Below, piece by piece: positions 31,051 to 38,844 of a stretch of 64,000 nt of DNA. Position numbers and translations under genes: made by a program. The number at the start of each line of letters is the position of its first letter. Positions within the stretch are counted from its first letter, which is position 1. The notes under the pieces were generated by a model. That model saw only the letters and a program-made list of their open reading frames with translations. It had not been told where the DNA came from and made no database searches. The stretch comes from Paenibacillus sp. FSL K6-1096 (GTDB taxonomy: Bacteria > Bacillota > Bacilli > Paenibacillales > Paenibacillaceae), in NCBI RefSeq assembly GCF_037977055.1, contig NZ_CP150274.1, positions 2,542,001 to 2,606,000 on the forward strand, read 5' to 3'.

Positions 31051-31941
31051 ATGGAATACAACAACGCGTCTGACACCGGCATTACTCAACTGCTTCCGCG
31101 CATTGATTGGAATATCCGCTTTTTTGGCGCCCATAAGCAGACGGTTTCAGCCGGCTGGTCGATCCCGAAGGAGCTCCATCATGCTTTTGAAATCCTGATC
31201 GTACTGGACGGCGTACAGGAGACGGTTCTGGAGAACGGAAGCTTCCTGCTTAGGAAAGGCGACATTTTGCTGATTCCTCCGGGCTTTGAGCATACCAACA
31301 CCTGCATTTCCGCCGGACCGATGACGTATTTCTGCGCGCATTTTGACATTGACGAACCTTCCTTACGGATGCAAATGATGAAGCACGGCGACTGGGTCTA
31401 TGAGCCATCCCATCCGTATCACAGCAGGCTGACAGCCTGTCTGGAGTGCTGGATCGCGCTTCTGGAGGAACCGGGGCTGTCCTTCACCAAGGTCAAATTA
31501 AGAGCCCAGGTTGTTCTGTTTGAGCTGCTGGAAGTGCTGCTCGATATGCAGCCTGCAGATAAGCAGCTTTCCAGCCTTACCTCCATCACAGCAGCGAAAT
31601 ATGCCAAGGAGATTGCGGACGCGATCAAGAGAGCTTTCAAAAAACATACTATAGCGGAGAATGCCGGGCAGCCGGAGTACACCATCCACATTCAGCCGAT
31701 CATCGCCTCGCTGGGGATCAGTCCCAACTACGGGCTAGAGGTTTTTCAAAAGATATATCACATGTCGCCCCGGACCTATCTGTCCAACCTGAAGCTGCAG
31801 GAGGCCAAAATGCTGATGCAGCAGCCTAACATTTCACTCCATGAAATATCAAGCCGCTTAGGATACAAGAATCTCTCCCACTTCAGCAGACAATTCAAAC
31901 GGTGGACGGGCCTGAGTCCTTCAGAGTACCGCAAATCGTAA
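31051..31941 (+). CDS. AraC-family regulator with cupin sensor domain
   Basis: The 296-residue protein has an N-terminal cupin (about 40-105; HHAFEILIVLDG, LRKGDILLIPPG.EH) for sugar binding and a C-terminal pair of helix-turn-helices (about 195-295), the second ending LGYKNLSHFSRQFKRWTGLS.SEYRKS. It is divergent from the GH43 xylosidase and most likely activates it in response to a xylo-oligosaccharide. The insertion between the two helix-turn-helices is a little longer than usual. The start is supported by AAAGGAAGG 9 nt upstream. Confidence 0.9.
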   Translation: MEYNNASDTGITQLLPRIDWNIRFFGAHKQTVSAGWSIPKELHHAFEILIVLDGVQETVLENGSFLLRKGDILLIPPGFEHTNTCISAGPMTYFCAHFDIDEPSLRMQMMKHGDWVYEPSHPYHSRLTACLECWIALLEEPGLSFTKVKLRAQVVLFELLEVLLDMQPADKQLSSLTSITAAKYAKEIADAIKRAFKKHTIAENAGQPEYTIHIQPIIASLGISPNYGLEVFQKIYHMSPRTYLSNLKLQEAKMLMQQPNISLHEISSRLGYKNLSHFSRQFKRWTGLSPSEYRKS

Positions 31942-31967
31942 ACCATGACGTGCAACTGGATGGTTTA
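31939..31967 (+). terminator. weak hairpin after the AraC gene
   Basis: TAAACCAT (31939-31946, overlapping the stop codon) pairs perfectly with ATGGTTTA (31960-31967); GGCGCTTTTATG follows. The AT-rich stem and short T run make it a weak terminator at best. Confidence 0.35.
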
Positions 31968-32004
31968 GGCGCTTTTATGTTATACTCCTTCGTAAATATT
32001 CATT

Positions 32005-32039
32005 GGGAGGTGAATCCCTCTTCCTGAGGGAAAAGCTTG
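32005..32039 (+). promoter_or_regulatory. hairpin over the ribosome-binding site of the first CNNM gene
   Basis: TCCCTC (32015-32020), loop TTCCT, GAGGGA (32026-32031) form a perfect 6-bp stem. The 3' arm is the ribosome-binding site for the TTG at 32037 (6-nt spacing). The upstream GGGA (32005-32008) can instead pair with TCCC (32015-32018), giving a mutually exclusive alternative. The same arrangement precedes the paralogue at 33369-33402. Confidence 0.55.
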
Positions 32040-33350
32040 GACCTAATAACGCTCACTAACTTAATTATTCTTGCCATATTAATTGCTTTAACCGCTTTTT
32101 TTGTAGCTTCTGAATTTGCAGCCGTCAAAATCCGCATGTCGCGCATTGAACAATTGATTGATGAAGGAAACAAGAGGGCCGTTATTGCCAAAAAGGTTGT
32201 GGCCGATCTGGATTATTATCTTTCCGCCTGCCAGCTTGGTATTACCGTTACAGCCCTTGGTCTGGGAGCGATTGGTAAACCAGCCGTGGAACGCATCCTG
32301 TACCCGGTCTTTGATTTCTTCAACTTGTCCGACGCAACCGCTTCCGTAGCATCCTATGCCATTGCTTTTATGTTTGTTACCTTCTTACACGTCGTTGTCG
32401 GTGAAATGGCGCCCAAGACACTTGCAATCCAGTTTTCCGAAAAGATGACGCTGCTGCTCTCTCCCCCGCTGTACTGGTTCGGCAAAATTATGCACCCTTT
32501 TATCGTTGCCCTAAATGGCACTTCGCGAGTGGCCTTACGCCTGTTTGGGGTCAAGCCCGCCGGACATGAAGAGCATTATTCAGAAGAAGAGCTGCGGATC
32601 ATTATGGCTCAAAGCTTCAAGGGCGGAGCACTAAACGAAACGAAGCTGGAATATTTAGATAATGTATTTGCTTTTGATGAACGCATTGCCAAAGATATTA
32701 TGATTCCAAGAACTGAAATGGTAGCTTTGGATTACACGATGTCGTATGAAGAGATTATCAGTGTCATTGATTCCAATAATTATACCCGTTACCCGGTCAC
32801 CCAGGATGGAAACAAGGATATCATTCATGGTGTGGTGAACATCAAAAAAATGCTTCCCCACATTATCGCCGGCCGGAAGCGTCATCTGAAGGATTTTGTG
32901 CGCAGCCTCCCCGTTGTAGCGTTGACGACCCCTATTAAGGAAGCGATGCTCAAAATGCAGCAGGAACAGATGCATATGGCCATGGTTGTCGATGAATATG
33001 GGGGTACCGCAGGGGTCCTGACCTTGGAGGATATTCTTGAGGAGCTTGTCGGAGAAATCCGCGATGAGTTTGATGCAGATGAACTTGCGGATATTCAGCT
33101 GATCGGCGAGCAGACCTATAGAATCAATGGACGTGTTTTGCTTGAGGAGATTGAAGAGCAGTTTGGGTTGGTGTTTGAGGACAGGGATGGCATAGATACC
33201 ATCGGAGGCTGGATTCAATACAAAGCCGGCAATCCCGTGAGCCCGGGGTACGAGCTTCAGGATGGCGGTCAACACTGGGTCATTACTGAAATGGACAACC
33301 TGCAGATCAAGCAGATCGTGCTTTCGAGAACATCAGAGCAACCGTCATAA
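32037..33350 (+). CDS. CNNM/HlyC-CorC family transporter-like membrane protein, copy 1
   Basis: The 437-residue protein has an N-terminal DUF21 (CNNM) membrane domain with three to four helices (about 5-25, 55-85, 98-125, 135-150), a pair of CBS domains (about 200-325; IPRTEMVALDY.., MAMVVDEYGGTAGVLTLEDI) and a C-terminal CorC_HlyC transporter-associated domain (355-430). Family members in B. subtilis (YhdP, YugS, MpfA) are linked to magnesium export or homeostasis; older annotation as haemolysin is misleading. The TTG start at 32037 lies 6 nt after GAGGG, which is locked in a hairpin. A second copy follows 50 bp downstream and both are probably co-transcribed. Confidence 0.9.
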   Translation: MDLITLTNLIILAILIALTAFFVASEFAAVKIRMSRIEQLIDEGNKRAVIAKKVVADLDYYLSACQLGITVTALGLGAIGKPAVERILYPVFDFFNLSDATASVASYAIAFMFVTFLHVVVGEMAPKTLAIQFSEKMTLLLSPPLYWFGKIMHPFIVALNGTSRVALRLFGVKPAGHEEHYSEEELRIIMAQSFKGGALNETKLEYLDNVFAFDERIAKDIMIPRTEMVALDYTMSYEEIISVIDSNNYTRYPVTQDGNKDIIHGVVNIKKMLPHIIAGRKRHLKDFVRSLPVVALTTPIKEAMLKMQQEQMHMAMVVDEYGGTAGVLTLEDILEELVGEIRDEFDADELADIQLIGEQTYRINGRVLLEEIEEQFGLVFEDRDGIDTIGGWIQYKAGNPVSPGYELQDGGQHWVITEMDNLQIKQIVLSRTSEQPS

Positions 33351-33368
33351 CGTATAACTATAACTTTT

Positions 33369-33402
33369 GGAGGTGAATCCCTCTGCCGGAGGGAAAACTT
33401 TG
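33369..33402 (+). promoter_or_regulatory. hairpin over the ribosome-binding site of the second CNNM gene
   Basis: TCCCTC (33378-33383), loop TGCCG, GAGGGA (33389-33394) repeat the stem seen before the first gene with a different loop. GAGGG is the ribosome-binding site of TTG 33400. GGAGGTGAATCCCTC upstream is identical in both leaders. Confidence 0.55.
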
Positions 33403-34476
33403 GACGGAGTCATTACTTTAAACTTAATTCTGGTAGCTGTCTTTATTGGTCTTACCGCTTTCTTTGTAGGCGCTGAGTTCGCTATTCTCAAGGTACGTAT
33501 GTCCCGCATTGATCAGTTGATCACGGAAGGCAACAAAAAAGCGGTCATTGCCAAAAAGGTCGCCCACGATTTAGATTACTATCTATCCGCTTGTCAATTA
33601 GGGATTACGATAACGGCTTTGGTGCTCGGTGCGCTCGGTGAGCCTACCGTTGAGCGGATTCTGCATCCGATTTTTGACCAGATGGGTGTTCCTGCTGCCT
33701 TGTCTACGGTCTTGTCTTATCTGATCGCCTTATCCATCATCACCTTCTTACATGTAGTGATTGGGGAGCTTGCCCCCAAGACACTGGCGATTCAATTTGC
33801 TGAAAAGATGACCTTGCTGCTGGCTCCCCCGCTCTATTGGTTTGGCAAGATCACCTATCCGTTCATCGTGGCGCTGAATGGGTCAGCCCGACTGTTGCTC
33901 CGCACTTTTGGAGTCAAGCCTGCGGGCCATGAAACGGTCCACTCCGAAGAAGAGCTGAAATGGATTGTGGACCAAAGCTTTGAAAGCGGAGAAATCAACA
34001 AGACGGAATTGGTCTATCTGAACAACATCTTCGCTTTTGATGAACGCAATCTTAGTGAGATTATCGTGCCAATTGAAAAAGTGATAACTGTACAAATGGG
34101 AATGCCCGTCGATAAGTTAATTGAAGTCGTGGGCGAATACGATTATACCCGTTATCCCGTTGTAAGTTTAAATGAAAGCAAACCGTTTATTGGTTACATT
34201 AACACCAAAGAAATGTTGACCAGCATTGCCGCAGGGCGAAGCGCGGACTGGCAAAAATTCGTGCATGAGCTTCCAACCTTTGCGGAGACGGAGAACCTGC
34301 GTGATGTATTGCTGCGGATGCAGCACACCAGAGTTCATATGGCCAAAGTGACGGACAGCTCCGGCAAGACTACCGGCATTGTAACGATGGAGGATCTCCT
34401 GGAAGAGATTGTTGGTGAGATCCGTGATGAGTCATTAAATATCAATGTTCCTTCCCCTCAGAGCGAATTGAATTAA
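33400..34476 (+). CDS. CNNM/HlyC-CorC family transporter-like membrane protein, copy 2
   Basis: I place the start at TTG 33400, giving MDGVITLNLILVAVF and 358 residues; an earlier in-frame TTG at 33367 would put the conserved leader hairpin inside the coding region. The DUF21 membrane domain and two CBS domains closely match copy 1 (VRMSRIDQLI.EGNKKAVIAKK, SACQLGIT.TAL). The CorC_HlyC domain is missing: the protein ends soon after the second CBS (MEDLLEEIVGEIRDE). The CBS region has lost the EYGGTAG acidic motif (DSSGKTTGI), so nucleotide or metal response may differ. The pair may form heterodimers. A strong terminator follows. Confidence 0.87.
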   Translation: MDGVITLNLILVAVFIGLTAFFVGAEFAILKVRMSRIDQLITEGNKKAVIAKKVAHDLDYYLSACQLGITITALVLGALGEPTVERILHPIFDQMGVPAALSTVLSYLIALSIITFLHVVIGELAPKTLAIQFAEKMTLLLAPPLYWFGKITYPFIVALNGSARLLLRTFGVKPAGHETVHSEEELKWIVDQSFESGEINKTELVYLNNIFAFDERNLSEIIVPIEKVITVQMGMPVDKLIEVVGEYDYTRYPVVSLNESKPFIGYINTKEMLTSIAAGRSADWQKFVHELPTFAETENLRDVLLRMQHTRVHMAKVTDSSGKTTGIVTMEDLLEEIVGEIRDESLNINVPSPQSELN

Positions 34477-34494
34477 AGAAGCAGTATTTTATAA

Positions 34495-34527
34495 AAAAGG
34501 ACCTGAAGCTTGGCTTCAGGTCCTTTT
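34495..34527 (+). terminator. rho-independent terminator after the CNNM pair
   Basis: AAAAGGACCTGAAGC, loop TTG, GCTTCAGGTCCTTTT is a perfect 15-bp stem, symmetric enough to stop transcription from both sides. Confidence 0.92.
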
Positions 34528-34549
34528 AGCGTACTGGTGCAAAATGAGC

Positions 34550-35320
34550 TTAATTAAACTTCCAGCAGCTCAAGCTTAAATTACCGTATTGATAACTCCG
34601 GTGAAGCAGCTGCGCATGGCGCCCGTTGTCTCCCGCTCCCATAGCGATTAACAGCGGAATAAAATGCTCACTCGTTGGGACGGCCTTCTCCGCATAGGGA
34701 GCAAGCTTCTCATATTGGAACAGCGCTTCTGTATCCCATGCTTCCAGCTTCTCCTCAATCCATTGATCGAACTGCCCGGCCCACCCGTCGATCTCCTCCG
34801 AATTCCAGTTCAACCTCCGCAGATTATGAACGGTTCCGCCGCTGGCGATAATGAGCACATCCTGCTCACGCAGCTCCGCCAGTGCCTTTCCGATCTCATA
34901 TTGCTGTTCATTAGACAAATGACGGTTTACAGATAACGCTACGACTGGAATGTCCGCCTCCGGATAGAGCAGCTTCAGTACGGCCCATGCCCCGTGATCC
35001 AAGCCTCTGGTCTCATTCCGTATATTCTCAATCCCATGCGCAGTGAACAACTTCTGGATTTGATCCGCAAGAGCCTGGTCACTTTTCGCCGGATACGTCA
35101 TCTGGTACAGCTCGTCCTGGAATCCGCCGAAGTCATAAATGGTATCATATGTTGCCGCCGCGCCCACAGATTGCACGGATTCCTCCCAATGCGCCGAGAA
35201 GAGAACGATGGCTTTCGGCTTCGGCAGATGGTCTTTGAACTCTTTTAACAGCTTGGTGTAGGCGTTATCTTCAAGAACAATAGATGGAGCTCCGTGTGCA
35301 AAAAAATAGGAAGGCATCAT
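34550..35320 (-). CDS. DODA-type extradiol aromatic ring-opening dioxygenase (LigB family)
   Basis: The 256-residue enzyme has the LigB/DODA metal and catalytic histidines: His9 (FFAHGAPS), His44 (FSAHWE), His165 (GGTVHN) and His219 (SEHF). Such enzymes cleave catechol-type rings using non-haem iron or zinc; E. coli YgiD is a relative. It is the last of three minus-strand genes with an esterase (6 bp away) and DoxX, under an XRE-cupin regulator. In B. subtilis, DoxX, an esterase and ring-cleaving dioxygenases belong to the MhqR quinone-stress regulon, so a role in removing aromatic or quinone compounds is inferred. Confidence 0.87.
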   Translation of the reverse strand: MMPSYFFAHGAPSIVLEDNAYTKLLKEFKDHLPKPKAIVLFSAHWEESVQSVGAAATYDTIYDFGGFQDELYQMTYPAKSDQALADQIQKLFTAHGIENIRNETRGLDHGAWAVLKLLYPEADIPVVALSVNRHLSNEQQYEIGKALAELREQDVLIIASGGTVHNLRRLNWNSEEIDGWAGQFDQWIEEKLEAWDTEALFQYEKLAPYAEKAVPTSEHFIPLLIAMGAGDNGRHAQLLHRSYQYGNLSLSCWKFN

Positions 35321-35326
35321 CGATAA

Positions 35327-35986
35327 TCACTCCTTACTAGTGGTTAATCCGGCATCCCGCTTGAGCCATTTCAAGAAATCACGCTGGTTCTCTTCAGTGA
35401 CGCCGTGGCCGGACGGATAGAGTCTGAAGGTCAGCCGTTCGGTTTGCCCCTCCAGATAGGCGGCAGTCTCATGTCCAATGCGCACCGGGAACACCGAATC
35501 GTATTCACCATGCGAAGCGAAGACAGACACATTTTTAAGGCTGCGGAGGCTATATTCCGTTTTCACAAATTCAGGAATATATCCATTCAGCGAGACAATC
35601 CCCTTCAATTGCTCCCCCATCGTAAGTGCGAGCGTCATGGACAGAATGGCCCCTTGGCTGAAGCCGAGCAAATAACGTCTGTCCGGATCGACCGGATACT
35701 GCTGCGTTGCATAGTGAATGAAGGCCTCAAGATCGCTGACAGCTTGGTCAAACATCTCGCGGATGGGGTTGCCCAGGCTTTTCAAATCATAATATTGATA
35801 CCCCGTACCCAGCGGCAGATTCCCGCGGACCCCGATAATAATGAACTCCTCAGCCAACGGCGCCACCAGACCGAACATATTGTGCTCATTAGAGCCTTTG
35901 CCGTGGAGTGTGAAAATCACCGGATACTTCTTGCCTTGCTCCAGCTTCTCCGGTAAGTGAACGTCATATGAATAAGCGGAAGTCAT
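35327..35986 (-). CDS. alpha/beta-hydrolase, carboxylesterase/phospholipase type (MhqD-like)
   Basis: The ATG at 35986 has AAGGAGG 8 nt upstream, giving 219 residues; an ATG at 36010 overlapping the DoxX stop lacks such a site. The serine hydrolase triad is visible: Ser110 in GFSQGA, Asp163 in HGEYDSVFPV and His194 in PSGHGVTEE, with the oxyanion segment LHGKGSNEHNM at 28-38. Size and motifs fit the small carboxylesterases that include B. subtilis MhqD. It lies between DoxX and the dioxygenase on one transcript and may hydrolyse esters of the aromatic compounds handled by the cluster. Confidence 0.87.
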   Translation of the reverse strand: MTSAYSYDVHLPEKLEQGKKYPVIFTLHGKGSNEHNMFGLVAPLAEEFIIIGVRGNLPLGTGYQYYDLKSLGNPIREMFDQAVSDLEAFIHYATQQYPVDPDRRYLLGFSQGAILSMTLALTMGEQLKGIVSLNGYIPEFVKTEYSLRSLKNVSVFASHGEYDSVFPVRIGHETAAYLEGQTERLTFRLYPSGHGVTEENQRDFLKWLKRDAGLTTSKE

Positions 35987-36006
35987 CCTGATCTCCTCCT
36001 TATACT

Positions 36007-36414
36007 TCATGATTTGCTGCGCTTGCTCTGAATATAATGGTCAACGGACAACGGTGTCTGCTCAGCTACAATGAGATAAAGCAAAATCAGAATAAATCCA
36101 AGGTCCAGCTCATAGCCTGCCATCTGGCCATTGCCGAGTAGCCCTACGGATAATTTAGCAGTCAGAATCGCACCGGTAAGCACAATTACAATCAACGCTG
36201 ATACATAGCGGGTGAACAACCCCACAATAAGCATCACTCCTCCAACAAGTTCAACCGCCGCAACAAAATAAGCTACAAATCCCGGAATGCCCAATAAAAT
36301 GAACCATGATTCTACGTTGCCAATCCCCATCTGAAACTTATCCACACCATGAAATATAAAGATGATCCCCAGCACCACACGCATAATAATCGATACTACA
36401 GCTACTCTATTCAT
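36007..36414 (-). CDS. DoxX-family membrane protein (MhqP-like)
   Basis: The 135-residue protein has four hydrophobic helices and the DoxX start RVVLGIIFIFHGVDKFQMG. DoxX proteins are found with oxidoreductases in thiol and quinone redox stress; B. subtilis MhqP is one. It is the first gene of the three-gene operon, with GGAGG before its ATG, and its stop lies 21 bp from the esterase start. The promoter overlaps that of the divergent XRE regulator. Confidence 0.87.
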   Translation of the reverse strand: MNRVAVVSIIMRVVLGIIFIFHGVDKFQMGIGNVESWFILLGIPGFVAYFVAAVELVGGVMLIVGLFTRYVSALIVIVLTGAILTAKLSVGLLGNGQMAGYELDLGFILILLYLIVAEQTPLSVDHYIQSKRSKS

Positions 36415-36480
36415 TCAGTTTCCTCCAAAAATATTAGTGATAAAAATATAATTTCTATATGAGTAATTTATCGCAACACA

Positions 36481-36515
36481 CATTGACTTGTCAACAATAA
36501 AATTGTTAATATAAA
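36481..36515. promoter_or_regulatory. overlapping divergent promoters with a perfect dyad
   Basis: Plus strand: TTGACT (36483-36488), 18 bp, TAATAT (36507-36512) for the XRE gene. Minus strand: TTGACA (36489-36494), 18 bp, TAAATT for the DoxX operon. The two -35 boxes are back to back in TTGACTTGTCAA. A perfect palindrome AACAAT-AAA-ATTGTT (36493-36507) lies in the plus-strand spacer and covers the minus -35, so one bound dimer could control both directions. Confidence 0.65.
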
Positions 36516-36555
36516 AATAAGTTTTGTATTACAAATATTATGAAGGTGTGATCCC

Positions 36556-37107
36556 ATGGATATCGGCGCTACAATTCGGGCAATCCGCAAGCGGAAAAAT
36601 ATCACCATCGCGCAAATCTGCGACGCTACCGGCCTCTCCCAAGGCTTCATGAGCCAGGTCGAAACCAATAAGACATCACCCTCCATCTCTACACTTGAGA
36701 ATATCGCCCAGGCTCTGAAGGTACCTCTTGCTTATTTGCTGCTAAAAAAAGAAGAACGCATGCAGATTGTCCGCAAGGATGAACGGAGAATCACCACCAG
36801 CGGCGCAGCTAAGCTCAAAGTCGAGCATCTCAGCTCCACCCAGAACGTCCGGATGTCGATTGTCGAGTTCCCCCCCGGCGCCATGATTGGGGATGCTCCC
36901 CATGCACATGAAGGACAGGAGGTCCATGTCGTCCTTAAAGGGACCATCTATGCCCAGCAAGGGGAAGACGGAGCTGAATTTACTGAAGGTGATTCCTTTA
37001 GCTGGAACGCCTGCACCCCCCATTCCGTCCGAAATACGGGTGAGGACACCGCGATAGTGCTAATCTCCATCTACACCGAAAGCGAGAACGGACAGGATGT
37101 CCTCTGA
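36556..37107 (+). CDS. XRE-family regulator with cupin domain
   Basis: The 183-residue protein combines an N-terminal Cro/C1 helix-turn-helix (about 5-60; TIAQICDATGLSQGFMSQVE) with a C-terminal cupin (about 100-175; PHAHEGQEVHVVLKG, GDSFSWNACTPHSVRN). Proteins of this layout sense small ligands through the cupin. It is divergent from the DoxX-esterase-dioxygenase operon and probably controls it and itself through the dyad at 36493-36507. The His-containing cupin motif (PHAHEG) keeps potential metal ligands. Confidence 0.9.
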   Translation: MDIGATIRAIRKRKNITIAQICDATGLSQGFMSQVETNKTSPSISTLENIAQALKVPLAYLLLKKEERMQIVRKDERRITTSGAAKLKVEHLSSTQNVRMSIVEFPPGAMIGDAPHAHEGQEVHVVLKGTIYAQQGEDGAEFTEGDSFSWNACTPHSVRNTGEDTAIVLISIYTESENGQDVL

Positions 37108-37113
37108 ACAATT

Positions 37114-37157
37114 AAAAGCCCGTACTCTGGCCGGATAGGCGGAGTGCGGGCTTTTTT
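37114..37157. terminator. bidirectional terminator
   Basis: AAAGCCCGTACTC and GAGTGCGGGCTTT form a stem with one mismatch, with a T run on the plus side and AAAA (T on minus) on the other. It serves the XRE gene and, from the other side, the peptidase E pseudogene whose stop overlaps it. Confidence 0.85.
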
Positions 37158-37889
37158 CACATATTCGCTATCTTATTAAATTCAGCATGCTCCTCGATCT
37201 CCGTCACGATCATCTGCTGATTGATCTTTTGTATCTTATAAGCCTTGGCCTGTTCTCTGAAGGAGATCACTTTATACCCATCATCCTTATAAATAATAGC
37301 GCAGTGATTCTCAATAGCTATGCCGGTTGTATCCATTCCTTGAACCATTTTCAAGAAATCTGCCTCACGGTTGTCTTCATTATAATGAGGACAGTGAATC
37401 CCTGGTAAAATCCCCATCGCCTTCAATTTGATATAAATCCGATCCCCTGTAGTATCAAACGTCTCTGTGTCACTATGACCGTATTCGTACCAGCAGATCG
37501 AACCTGCACTCATTCCTGACAGCACAACCCCCGAGGCGTAAGCCCGCTTCAGCAAAGGTTCCACACCATGCTCCCGCCAGAGGTCCAGCATCATCCGCGT
37601 ATTGCCGCCACCCACATAGATTAAATCGGCGGATAAGATCGTGTCCTCTATTTCTTCTGGCGCATATGTATTTTTCGTCAGCAGCAAATGCTGGACCTCA
37701 CACCCTAGCCGGTCACCGTATACGAATTGGAAAGAATCACAATACCCTTCTGCATCCATACTGGCTGGCTGTAGGAATGAACAATGCTTTAGGTTTCCTT
37801 TTATTCGTTAAGTCTACAATCGTTTGATCAATTGACAAAGTCTCCAATTCGCTAATCTCTCCGCCGCCAATCGCCACAATAATCCCCAT
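37157..37889 (-). pseudogene. peptidase E (S51 family) with a frameshift
   Basis: The ATG at 37889 (AGGAG 8 nt upstream) opens MGIIVAIGGGEISELETLSI and runs to FIPTAS; just after, near 37760-37768, the frame shifts and the remaining 200 codons (MDAEGYCDSFQFVYG onward) continue in another frame to 37157. Removing one base of the GG pair would restore PTASSMDAEGY, the usual sequence. The downstream part keeps the nucleophile Ser in GMSAGSICW and the His/Glu region (IENHCAI). Family members are cytoplasmic dipeptidases or cyanophycinase relatives. Either a recent pseudogene or an assembly error; the good conservation of both halves favours a very recent event. Confidence 0.8.
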
Positions 37890-37930
37890 CTTCATCACTC
37901 CTATTTATAATATTGAAGCTGCAAAGAAAA

Positions 37931-37976
37931 CAAAAAAGCCCCGGATGCATTACGTCTTATTCAGACACACCGGGAC
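37931..37976 (-). terminator. rho-independent terminator after the TrmH gene
   Basis: In the minus direction AGTCCCGGTG...CATCCGGGGCTTTTTTG forms a CCCGG/CCGGG stem with an inner GTCT-AGAC helix and a T6 tail. Confidence 0.8.
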
Positions 37977-38021
37977 TGACTTTGTTGTGACAAGCTATAT
38001 GTTAACTTAATGCGATAATCC

Positions 38022-38819
38022 TTACCTGCGGTAACTCCCCCGCTGCCGCATCCCCTCGAACAGCAAGATCGTCGCAGCCATCGCCGCATTCAGCGATTCG
38101 GCGCGGCCGGCCATGGGGATGATGATGCTTTTGTCGACCAGTTGGGCCGTCTCCGGCGAGATTCCCTTGCCTTCACTTCCGATCAGCAGCCACTGGGAGC
38201 CGTGAAAATCATGGGTGTAGCAGGAATCCTCCCCCTGCAATGAGGTGCTGACCAGCAGTGCGCCGTGCTCCCGGGCCTGCGGCAGGATCATGCCCAGCTC
38301 TCCCTCCACCACCGGGAGATGGAACATCGAGCCCATCGTGGAACGGATGGTCTTCGGATTGAACAGGTCGGCGCAGCCTTGGCCGAGAATGACTCCGTCT
38401 GCACCTGCCGCATCCGCGCTGCGGATGATGGTCCCGACATTGCCGGGGTCCTGGACCCCGTCCAGCACGACCACCAGGCTGTCCGGCTTCGCCAGCAGCG
38501 TCTCCAGACCCTGCTGCTCCTTGCGCAGAACTGCAAACACCGGCTGCGGGGTGTTCGTGCTGCTGCACTTGGCAATCACCGCCGCCGACACGCCGATGAC
38601 CTCCATGCCCTGGATGGCCTGAAGCAGCGGCTTCAGCTCAGACGGCATTCCTTTGTCCAGATCGTACGCCAGACATTCGACATCCGCTTCTGCGAGCAGC
38701 GCCTCCTGCACCAGATGAATGCCCTCGACGATATATTTACCGGACCGGTCACGGTGTTTCTTCTCCTGCAGTCCGGCCCATTCCTTCACCCGCGTGTTCT
38801 GCGGCGACATAATTTCCAT
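38022..38819 (-). CDS. TrmH/SpoU-family RNA 2'-O-methyltransferase (YsgA-like)
   Basis: The ATG at 38819 (AAAGG 9 nt upstream) gives 265 residues. An N-terminal substrate-binding domain (about 1-95) is followed by the SPOUT knot with motif 1 VQDPGNVGTIIRSADA, motif 2 LLIGSEGKGIS and motif 3 IPMAGRAESLNAAMA, which bind S-adenosylmethionine in the trefoil knot. Such enzymes methylate ribose 2'-OH in 23S rRNA or tRNA. It lies near sspI as in B. subtilis, where ysgA and sspI are neighbours. It is probably co-transcribed with the KtrC-like gene 25 bp upstream. Confidence 0.9.
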   Translation of the reverse strand: MEIMSPQNTRVKEWAGLQEKKHRDRSGKYIVEGIHLVQEALLAEADVECLAYDLDKGMPSELKPLLQAIQGMEVIGVSAAVIAKCSSTNTPQPVFAVLRKEQQGLETLLAKPDSLVVVLDGVQDPGNVGTIIRSADAAGADGVILGQGCADLFNPKTIRSTMGSMFHLPVVEGELGMILPQAREHGALLVSTSLQGEDSCYTHDFHGSQWLLIGSEGKGISPETAQLVDKSIIIPMAGRAESLNAAMAATILLFEGMRQRGSYRR

Positions 38820-38844
38820 AGGGTCCAACCTTTCTTGTCTTCCT

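Noticed and set aside
33367..33399. Upstream TTG start for the second CNNM gene
   Set aside because: It would encode the conserved leader hairpin and give a tail absent from the first copy; TTG 33400 has its own Shine-Dalgarno at the correct distance.
37895..38021. Small gene between peptidase E and the TrmH gene
   Set aside because: The segment holds the TrmH terminator and no frame with a start signal.
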